Shown here piece after piece: positions 36,186 through 42,836 of a DNA stretch of 64,000 nt (position 1 is the stretch's first letter; the number at the start of each line of letters is the position of its first letter). Made by a program: the position numbers and the translations under genes. Origin of the DNA: Phyllobacterium pellucidum (GTDB taxonomy: Bacteria; Pseudomonadota; Alphaproteobacteria; Rhizobiales; Rhizobiaceae); assembly GCF_013327855.1 (NCBI RefSeq), contig NZ_JABUMX010000004.1, forward strand, positions 62,001-126,000, read 5' to 3'. The notes under the pieces are model-generated. The model was not told the origin of the DNA, made no database searches, and was given only the letters and a program-made list of their open reading frames with translations.

Positions 36186-36902
36186 ATGGCGGCGGCGAAA
36201 AGCATGAACCTTGAGACATTGAAAATCGAGCCCATGAGGATCGAGACTGGGGAAACGACCGCCGCGCAGGTGGAACGTGACTTGCGCGAGGCGATCATCC
36301 GTCTCGATCTCGCGCCGGGGTCACGCCTGTCCGAGCAGGAGATCGCGTCTCGTCTCGGCGTCTCTCGCCAGCCGGTCCGCGAGGCGCTGATTGCCCTTGG
36401 AAAATCAAAGCTGGTCGAAATCCGCCCTAATCGGGGAACCATCGTGGTCCGCATTTCGGCGCGTCAGATGATGGAAGCCCGCTTCGTGCGCGAGGCGATC
36501 GAGGTCGCCGTCGCCAGGCGGGCCAGCGAGAGTTTCGATACCTGGACGCGGCGAAAGATTGACAGCATCCTCGAGCGCCAGCGAATGGCGATGAGCGGTC
36601 ACGATCACAATGCGTTTCGCCGGGAGGATGAGCAGTTCCACATCGCTATTGCAGAGGGCGCCGGCTGTGGCCTCGCCTGGAACGCGATTTCAGACATCAA
36701 GGCGCACATGGATCGCGTCTGCAACCTGCAGCTTCGTAACCCAGCCTCTATGAACAACCTCATCGAGCAGCATGAGAAAATCGTCGCCGCGATCGACGGC
36801 CGAAACGCCGAAGCTGCGGCCAACGCCATGAGGGAGCATCTGAACGGCATTCTGAACGACCTGCCACAAATCGAAGCCGACAATCGTGAGCTCTTCGAAT
36901 AG
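36186..36902 (+). CDS. GntR-family regulator, FCD subclass (uronate locus)
   Basis: A 238-residue regulator. The ATG at 36186 is the best start; an upstream frame to 36144 lacks a ribosome-binding site. Winged helix: VERDLREAIIRLDLAPGSRLSEQEIA, LGVSRQPVREALIAL, VEIRPNRGTIVV. FCD domain: FRREDEQFHIAIAEGAG and a C-terminal AANAMREHLNGIL. It faces the ALDH-ABC-kdu operon and probably represses it until a uronate intermediate binds. Confidence 0.93.
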   Translation: MAAAKSMNLETLKIEPMRIETGETTAAQVERDLREAIIRLDLAPGSRLSEQEIASRLGVSRQPVREALIALGKSKLVEIRPNRGTIVVRISARQMMEARFVREAIEVAVARRASESFDTWTRRKIDSILERQRMAMSGHDHNAFRREDEQFHIAIAEGAGCGLAWNAISDIKAHMDRVCNLQLRNPASMNNLIEQHEKIVAAIDGRNAEAAANAMREHLNGILNDLPQIEADNRELFE

Positions 36903-36974
36903 CACCATAAACTGTGGCGCATCTCCGTAAGAAACGCAGCATGCGCCACAATTTCAATCTTAATGTACGCCAGG

Positions 36975-37460
36975 TCAGGTCAAGCGGACCTCGGCGACAT
37001 CGTCCTTGTAATCTTCCTTCGGATCGACGCCGAGCAGCATTTTGACGCCCGCTAGCAGACTGGATTCGTTGAGCCATATCTCGGCCCGCTCGGCGTCAAA
37101 CCGCAATAATGTCAGCTTGGGATCGTCCTTGCCGCCTTCAAACCAGGCCGCCACGAACCGGTTCCATAGCCGGTCGATGGTTTCCCGATCATTGAAGACT
37201 GTGAGCCCGCCGTGAACGGCAGCAAAAAGGTCGTTACCTTTCGCCGCGAACGTCGCGACAGCTCTGCTCTCGCTCTGCAGGTTTTGTACGAGCGAATTCT
37301 CGGTCGAGGTGAAGAAGTAAATGGGACCGTGATCGCCTTCGAGTTGAGCGGTCATTGGACGAGTGTGGCTCTCTTCAACGCCCACCAATCCCAACATCAT
37401 GGTCATATCGGATTTCAGGGATTTCCAGAATTTTTCCCGCAGTTCCGGTGCAGTTGGCAT
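36975..37460 (-). CDS. pyridoxamine 5'-phosphate oxidase-like protein (general stress protein 26 type)
   Basis: A 161-residue split-barrel flavin-binding protein. The ATG at 37460 follows GAAAGGAA. It has DMTMMLGLVGVEESHTRPMTAQ, GPIYFFTSTENSLVQ and AWFEGGKDDPKLTLLRFDAERAEIW, typical of the GSP26/YzzA group that binds FMN or F420-like cofactors. It stands alone, and its relatives are often stress-induced. The exact reaction is unknown. Confidence 0.88.
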   Translation of the reverse strand: MPTAPELREKFWKSLKSDMTMMLGLVGVEESHTRPMTAQLEGDHGPIYFFTSTENSLVQNLQSESRAVATFAAKGNDLFAAVHGGLTVFNDRETIDRLWNRFVAAWFEGGKDDPKLTLLRFDAERAEIWLNESSLLAGVKMLLGVDPKEDYKDDVAEVRLT

Positions 37461-37582
37461 GTTGTCATTCCTTTCGACGATCGACATGCATAACTGCCGC
37501 GATTGCTAAAGGTTTCGCGATCGCACCATTATTTTCCCCCATCGTGCTGCACACCTGCCGCTTGCACCAGGATCAACCTCGC

Positions 37583-37765
37583 CTACCGCTGGAAGAACAT
37601 ATACAGGCCGCTGAACACAAGCAGAGCCAGCGGCACCAATGGAGCGTACACGATCGCGAGCGGCGCTGGACCGAACGTCATCGAGACAAAATTCGCCAGA
37701 ATGGTGAGGGTCAGCAGAATTCCGAGCCACCGATGGCTCTGGCGTATCCAGTAGTGCAAGATCAT
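37583..37765 (-). CDS. small two-helix membrane protein
   Basis: A 60-residue protein behind a strong AAGGAGG. Two hydrophobic segments: LGILLTLTILANFVSMTFG and VPLALLVFSGLYMFFQ, with HYWIRQSHRW at the N-terminus. No domain is known. It lies 50 bases after the VOC gene and is probably the last gene of the RsbQ-kinase-AraC-VOC unit. Confidence 0.75.
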   Translation of the reverse strand: MILHYWIRQSHRWLGILLTLTILANFVSMTFGPAPLAIVYAPLVPLALLVFSGLYMFFQR

Positions 37766-37815
37766 GAGAGCCTCCTTGAAAGAGCATCCAGGATGGAATG
37801 TGGCACATGGCAACC

Positions 37816-38220
37816 TCAACGAGCCTGGACCAGCTTCCAGCCATTGCCCGATGGGTCGCGGAAGCTTGCATCCACGGAGCCGTATCGATCGATCGGTTCT
37901 TGGGTAAACTCGACCCCGCGCTTGCGCATGGCTTCGAATGCAGCCTGGCAATCGTCGACCACCAGAACCAGCGGCGGCATCGCACCCTTGGCCACGGCTT
38001 CAGCCAGGCCCTGAGCCGTTGCGTCATCGACGGTCGGCGCCTGCGGACGGAACAGGCCCAACTGGAAGTCCGGCTGGTCGGGATGCTGGACGGTCAGCCA
38101 GCGATAATCGCCATTGCGCGCATCCGTGTGCACCCGAAATCCCAGCTTTTCGACATAGAACTGAAGCGCTTCGTCCTGGTCATGGACATAGACGCCGGCA
38201 ACCTGAACACCATTTTTCAT
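37816..38220 (-). CDS. VOC family protein
   Basis: A 134-residue single-domain glyoxalase-fold protein: VAGVYVHDQDEALQFYVEKLGFRVHTD and a second half with YGSVDASFRDPSGNGWKLVQ. AAAGGGAG lies upstream and the ATG overlaps the AraC stop by four bases, so translation is coupled. The substrate is unknown; it may be the effector arm of the adjoining signalling genes. Confidence 0.9.
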   Translation of the reverse strand: MKNGVQVAGVYVHDQDEALQFYVEKLGFRVHTDARNGDYRWLTVQHPDQPDFQLGLFRPQAPTVDDATAQGLAEAVAKGAMPPLVLVVDDCQAAFEAMRKRGVEFTQEPIDRYGSVDASFRDPSGNGWKLVQAR

Positions 38221-38789
38221 GAGTCATCTCCCTTTCGCCCGTCGTGCCTACCCTCTTTCGTTCGCCGGCGCTTCTCCGAAACTGCCATTTTGAGGTGCGG
38301 CCTTTGCGCGGCGCTCACGAAACAATGGGGAACCTCCTCGAGATCTCCGGGAACGAGTTGCATTCGTCGCCTTAGTTCGCTTGGGCTTTCACCGGTCACG
38401 TCGCGGAAGGTCCGTCCAAACGTTCCAAGACTGTTCCAGCCTGTCTCCAGCGCGATTTCGATGATGGGTGTGTCAGTATCCCGCAAGAGCGCTGCGGCGC
38501 GCTCGACCCGGCGCGTCAGCAGGTAACGATGCGGCGGTATGCCGAAGGCGTCCCGAAACGATCGCGCGAAATAGGCTTCCGAGGCGCCGCTGACGCTTGC
38601 CAACCGGGATATCGGCCAATCCTCGTGTGGCGCCGCGTCCATGTGGTCTTTGGCACGCAGCAGGCGCCGCAGCAGTTTCAAATCTCTATTCGCGGAGTTC
38701 TTGACGATTCTGGTCGGGCGCATAGCCAATGAATGCATGGACTGATGACCGTTGACAATGATAGCGCCCTCGAAAGAGCGGCACTTCAT
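38217..38789 (-). CDS. AraC-family transcriptional regulator
   Basis: A 190-residue protein made mostly of the AraC DNA-binding region: WPISRLASVSGASEAYFARSFRDAFGIPPHRYLLTRRVERAAALL and ETGWNSLGTFGRTFRDVTGESPSELRRR, i.e. both helix-turn-helix motifs. There is no sizeable ligand domain, only about 45 N-terminal residues. The start overlaps the histidine kinase stop by four bases (ATGA). It could be controlled through its operon partners. Confidence 0.9.
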   Translation of the reverse strand: MKCRSFEGAIIVNGHQSMHSLAMRPTRIVKNSANRDLKLLRRLLRAKDHMDAAPHEDWPISRLASVSGASEAYFARSFRDAFGIPPHRYLLTRRVERAAALLRDTDTPIIEIALETGWNSLGTFGRTFRDVTGESPSELRRRMQLVPGDLEEVPHCFVSAAQRPHLKMAVSEKRRRTKEGRHDGRKGDDS

Positions 38790-39955
38790 TTTGTCGTCGG
38801 GCGTAGCGGCATCTGAAAGGTAAACCTCGTTTCGATGGAAGAAGAGGTTACGACAAGGGAGCCACCATGCGCCTTGGCAATTTCCGATGCGATATATAGT
38901 CCAAGCCCCAGGCCTTGTTGACTTGCGCGAACGCCACCACGAAAAAACGGCTGGAAAAGACGTTCCATCGCCTCTTGCGCTATTGGAACGCCGCTATTGG
39001 CGACGCTTATCTCCAAAACTCCCGATTTCGTGCCTGCTGAAAACCGGATTGGCCGGCTCGCGTCACCATAGGTAATCGCATTGCCGAGAAGGTTTGAAAC
39101 CATCTGACCAATACGGTCCCTGTCGCAGTAGACTTTTTCGGTGATGTTGAAGTTCGTCTCAATGGAAATGCCGGGCGTTCCCAATTGGAGCTCTTCTGCA
39201 ATCTGCTTGAGGACGGGGTCGAGCAGTTCGTCCGCATCAAGCCGCAGCGCGAAGCCACTGCCGAGCCTCCCTCGCGCAAAATCGAGCACGTTATCAATCA
39301 GGCCGGACATGCGCTGCACGCTGCCTTGCATCAGGGTAACGATCCTCTGTGCCCGAGGGCTTAATTCTTCTTGCAGAAGCATCCGCGAACCGCCCTCCAT
39401 CGAAGCGAGCGGGTTGCGAAGATCATGCCCCAGAACCGCAATGAACTGTTCGCGCAACTCCGCTATTGCCAGTTCCTCGCTCAGACCTGCCTCCGCCAGC
39501 ATCCGTTCGGAAATCGCTTCGCTTTTGGCACCTTCAGCGGCGATTCGCTTGTCGACCAAATCGCGTTCGTAGCGGCGGCGTTGAGCAGCCGGGAAGATGA
39601 CGACACGGGTAAATTGCAGGTTGCCATCGTCATCCCGCCGCTCTTTTGCGTTAGCAAGCACCGGCAGTTTCTTGCCGTCGCCGGTAACAAAATCGAAAGC
39701 GACCTCTTCAAGGAAACCTTGCATGCGCAACAGCGGCGAAAAATGCGTTTCGTAAAACATTCGTCCGGAAAGCGTCAAAAGTTCACTGAATTTCTTGTCG
39801 AGAAGGTCGAGCTGTGAAACTCCAATCCAACGCGAGAAGGTGAGATTGGACTTGAAGATTCTGCCGTCGGGGCGAAGCGACAGGTACCCGCACGGTGCGT
39901 TCTCGTACAGCTCCGCAAGATCTTCGGCGAATGTGCTGTTGGGATCCTCGGGCAC
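38786..39955 (-). CDS. PAS-domain soluble histidine kinase
   Basis: A 389-residue cytoplasmic kinase with a GTG start three bases after the RsbQ-like gene. PAS domain at about 10-125 (YENAPCGYLSLRPDGRIFKSN; GDGKKLPVLANAKERRDDDG), a linking coiled coil at about 127-170, HisKA with FIAVLGHDLRNPLASMEGG (His177), and HATPase with QMVSNLLGNAITYGD and GLGLGLYIASEIAKAHGG. No receiver domain is adjacent; a response regulator must be elsewhere or the AraC protein takes its place. It is the probable partner of the RsbQ-like hydrolase. Confidence 0.93.
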   Translation of the reverse strand: MPEDPNSTFAEDLAELYENAPCGYLSLRPDGRIFKSNLTFSRWIGVSQLDLLDKKFSELLTLSGRMFYETHFSPLLRMQGFLEEVAFDFVTGDGKKLPVLANAKERRDDDGNLQFTRVVIFPAAQRRRYERDLVDKRIAAEGAKSEAISERMLAEAGLSEELAIAELREQFIAVLGHDLRNPLASMEGGSRMLLQEELSPRAQRIVTLMQGSVQRMSGLIDNVLDFARGRLGSGFALRLDADELLDPVLKQIAEELQLGTPGISIETNFNITEKVYCDRDRIGQMVSNLLGNAITYGDASRPIRFSAGTKSGVLEISVANSGVPIAQEAMERLFQPFFRGGVRASQQGLGLGLYIASEIAKAHGGSLVVTSSSIETRFTFQMPLRPTTK

Positions 39956-39958
39956 GAC

Positions 39959-40747
39959 TCACACAAACGCCTTGATGGCCGCAATGACTTCGCCGGGCGC
40001 ACTCAGATTGGGGCAATGCCCCGTAGCGTTCAACATAACCAGTTGGCTGTGAGGAATGTGTTGCTTCACGTATTCGCCTACGTTCTCTGAGGCAATAATG
40101 TCTTCCCGGCACTGAAGTATCAATGTTCGCGCTGTCACACGTTGAAGATCGTCGCGATTGTCCGACGTGAAAGTGACCCGCGCGAACTCCTTTGCAATGT
40201 CAGGGTCGGTTCTGCAGAAGCTGTTGGTTAGCTCTTCACCAAGTTCGGGTCTGTCCGGATTGCCCATAATGGCTGGGGCCATTGCGGCCGACCACCCAAG
40301 ATGATTGTCCGCGAGGGACTCCAGCAACTCGTCGATCTGAGCACGACTGAAGCCGCCGACGTATCCACCGTCGTCAATGTAGCGGGGCGATGGGCCGACG
40401 AGGATCAGGCTGTCGAAAATCGCCGGGTCCTTCAGCGAAGCAATCACGCCGATCATGGCGCTGACGGAATGCCCGACGAACACTGCACCCTTGAGTTTGA
40501 GTTCCTTGCCAATCTCGATAAGGTCGTCGGCGTATCCTTCGAGGGAAGCATATTTCGCGGAGTCATAAGCGCCAAGATCGGAGCCACCGGCCCCGACATG
40601 GTCGAAGAGAATTGTTCTAAACTTGCTTTCGAAGGCTGGCGCCACCAACTTCCACATGTTCTGATCGCAGCCAAAACCGTGCGCGAACACCATCGACCGT
40701 TCCCCGCTGCCGGATAGTTTGACATTGTTGCGCTCTAAAACGGACAC
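39959..40747 (-). CDS. RsbQ-like alpha/beta hydrolase
   Basis: A 262-residue serine hydrolase that follows Bacillus RsbQ closely along its length: LERNNVKLSGSGERSMVFAH, GFGCDQNMW, ILFDHVGAGGSDL, the nucleophile in FVGHSVSAMIGV, FCRTDPDIAKEFA, the Asp in LQCREDIIAS and the His in NATGHCPNLS. The GTG at 40747 has CAGGAG upstream and gives a length near that of RsbQ. In Bacillus, RsbQ activates the PAS-PP2C phosphatase RsbP in energy stress. Here the next gene is a PAS histidine kinase instead. Confidence 0.9.
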   Translation of the reverse strand: MSVLERNNVKLSGSGERSMVFAHGFGCDQNMWKLVAPAFESKFRTILFDHVGAGGSDLGAYDSAKYASLEGYADDLIEIGKELKLKGAVFVGHSVSAMIGVIASLKDPAIFDSLILVGPSPRYIDDGGYVGGFSRAQIDELLESLADNHLGWSAAMAPAIMGNPDRPELGEELTNSFCRTDPDIAKEFARVTFTSDNRDDLQRVTARTLILQCREDIIASENVGEYVKQHIPHSQLVMLNATGHCPNLSAPGEVIAAIKAFV

Positions 40748-40934
40748 CCGGGACTCCTGATTTCGCAAAACGAAGTTCGACTGTATGCTTTGAAAGCTCG
40801 AACACCTAACTGCTTCGCGCCGCAGCAGCTCTTTTTTCGCGCTTGGAGGCTTAGCCGGTCCGGGCATTATCCGCCCCCTTCCGCTTTTCACGTTTTTCCA
40901 TAGCGATTTATACTCCGCTCCGCGCAAGCTTATC

Positions 40935-40949
40935 TAACTGTAATTTACA
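40935..40949. promoter_or_regulatory. 15-base palindrome, candidate operator
   Basis: ACTGTAA-T-TTACAGT, perfect apart from the central base, between the divergent RsbQ-like operon and the DUF1254 gene (72 bases before the latter's start). A regulator site is inferred; the AraC-family protein of the operon is one candidate. Confidence 0.5.
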
Positions 40950-41020
40950 GTAATGTACTTCCACCCTGTCTTGCCTGCCGTCTAACCTGAACGGGAACGC
41001 AACGCTGCAGGGAAATCGAG

Positions 41021-42457
41021 ATGTATATCAACAGACGGGCCTTTGTATTAGCTGGCGGCGTTGCCGCAATCAGCCTCACGATAAACCATCCCACATTTGC
41101 GCAGACGCTATCGGCGGAAGAAGCTCGCCAGATTGCCGAGGATGCATACATCTATGGCTATTCGCTCATCACGACCGAGGTCACCCGCGTTCAAATGAGC
41201 AATGTGCCGAAGGTTGTGGAATTCACCGGGCCGATGGGACAATTTATCAATGTTCCCCGCTATCCGCCCGCGAACTATCGCGGCGTATCAGCCCCCAATG
41301 CGGATACGCTATATTCCGTAACATGGCTCGATCTGAGTGAGCCCCAGGTTTTTAGCCATCCGGACATGGGCGACCGCTTCTACTTGTTCGAGGTCGTCGA
41401 CTTATGGATGTCGGACTCCGAGCAATCGCCGAGCAAACGCACGGCTGACGGAAAAGCCGCCAACTATCTGTTTACCGGCCCGGGCTGGAAAGGCGATGTA
41501 CCGGCAGGAATAAAGCATTTCCCCATGGCCACCCGCTATATGGTCATCCTCGGCCGCACCTATGCTGACGGGACGAAGGCGGATTACAAGGCCGTCAATG
41601 CGTTGCAGGCGCAATACAAGATTACGCCGCTCTCCGCGTGGGGCACTAAAAATTACAAGCCAAAAGCCCCGAAGGTGAACCCTAAGCCGGGTTTCAGCAT
41701 GAAAGACGCTCCGCAAAAAGTCATTCTCGACATGGGGAAGGAAGGTTATTTCAATCTGATGGCAAAGCTGATGGGCGGGGACGCGCCGCCGGCGGCCGAA
41801 GATGCGCCGATCATCGCGAGCATGGCTAAAATCGGCATCGAGCCCGGGAAGCCATTCGAGATGAGTAAACTGGATCCGGCGGTACAGGCGGCGTTGAAAG
41901 ACATTCCGCAAGCTGCCCTGAAGACGATCCAGGCCAACAAGGAAAAAATGGGCGAGATCGTAGACGGCTGGGTCGTGTCAAAGGGGCTCGGCACATATGG
42001 GCCAAATGACTACATCAAACGCGCCACCGTGGCCGCCTTTGGCTGGCCCGCCAATCAGCAGCTTGATGCGGTCTATCCATACACCGAAGTCGATTCGAAG
42101 GGTGAAAAGCTGACCGGTGCGAACAACTACACCTTGACCTTTCCTAAGGATCAGACGCCTCCCGTAAACGGTTTCTGGTCAATCACCATGTACGAGATCG
42201 ACAAGGGCTGGTGGTTTGTACCCAATCCGCTGAACAAGTTTACGGTCAGCCCACGCAACAATCCAAAGCCCAATGCTGACGGATCGTTGACACTTTATTT
42301 CCAAAACAAGTCGCCTGGCGCGGACAAGGAGGCTAACTGGCTACCGGCGCCCAAAGGCGCTTTCATTCCGATGCTGCGTATGTATTGGCCCAAGGACGCA
42401 TCTCCCTCAATCCTGAATGGAAGCTGGAAGGTGCCCCCGGTGGTCAAGGAAAGCTGA
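41021..42457 (+). CDS. DUF1254/DUF1214 exported protein
   Basis: A 478-residue protein with a signal peptide (AFVLAGGVAAISLTINHPTFAQ). The DUF1254 region comes first (AYIYGYSLITTEVTRVQM, NADTLYSVTWLDLSEPQVF, YLFEVVDLWM) and DUF1214 last (NGFWSITMYEIDKGWWFVPN, YFQNKSPGADKEANWLPAP). Such proteins are periplasmic and of unknown function. It is divergent to the RsbQ-like operon with a palindrome between. Confidence 0.92.
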   Translation: MYINRRAFVLAGGVAAISLTINHPTFAQTLSAEEARQIAEDAYIYGYSLITTEVTRVQMSNVPKVVEFTGPMGQFINVPRYPPANYRGVSAPNADTLYSVTWLDLSEPQVFSHPDMGDRFYLFEVVDLWMSDSEQSPSKRTADGKAANYLFTGPGWKGDVPAGIKHFPMATRYMVILGRTYADGTKADYKAVNALQAQYKITPLSAWGTKNYKPKAPKVNPKPGFSMKDAPQKVILDMGKEGYFNLMAKLMGGDAPPAAEDAPIIASMAKIGIEPGKPFEMSKLDPAVQAALKDIPQAALKTIQANKEKMGEIVDGWVVSKGLGTYGPNDYIKRATVAAFGWPANQQLDAVYPYTEVDSKGEKLTGANNYTLTFPKDQTPPVNGFWSITMYEIDKGWWFVPNPLNKFTVSPRNNPKPNADGSLTLYFQNKSPGADKEANWLPAPKGAFIPMLRMYWPKDASPSILNGSWKVPPVVKES

Positions 42458-42836
42458 GATGGCGGCTTAGCGGCAACTCTGGGTGAGGTTCGGTCAGTTC
42501 AGCACGTTCGGCGGGAGCACTCCGTCACCGGCGGCAGACAGCCTGGCCTCAGAGGGCCCGCGCTTCAACGAATTCCACACCACAGCGCTGTGCTCCCCAC
42601 ACGAGCGATCCGTTGCTGACGAGCCGCAACCACCATTCGTCGGGCTTCGGCTAGGTCACGTGGCTGCCGCAAATTGCGGCCTCCACTCATCGCTAATGAC
42701 TGCTCCGTGGACGCGTCTGCACGGGAGGCATGTACTACTCGCGGATAAACGTAAACGGGAGTAGAATTCACGAGACGAGAAGCGGTTTGGTTCTCAAGAA
42801 CCTCATAGCAGGCCTACACCTTGTTGGAGAGGGGCC
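42458..42836. other. 379-base intergenic region
   Basis: No convincing gene, terminator or RNA. It must hold the promoter of the cyclase-TPR-rhodanese gene, but no clear sigma-70 or EcfG element was found. Confidence 0.35.

Noticed and set aside
40748..40927. In-frame N-terminal extension of the RsbQ-like protein
   Set aside because: The extra 60 residues have no counterpart in RsbQ, and a GTG with CAGGAG upstream gives the right length; treated as untranslated leader.
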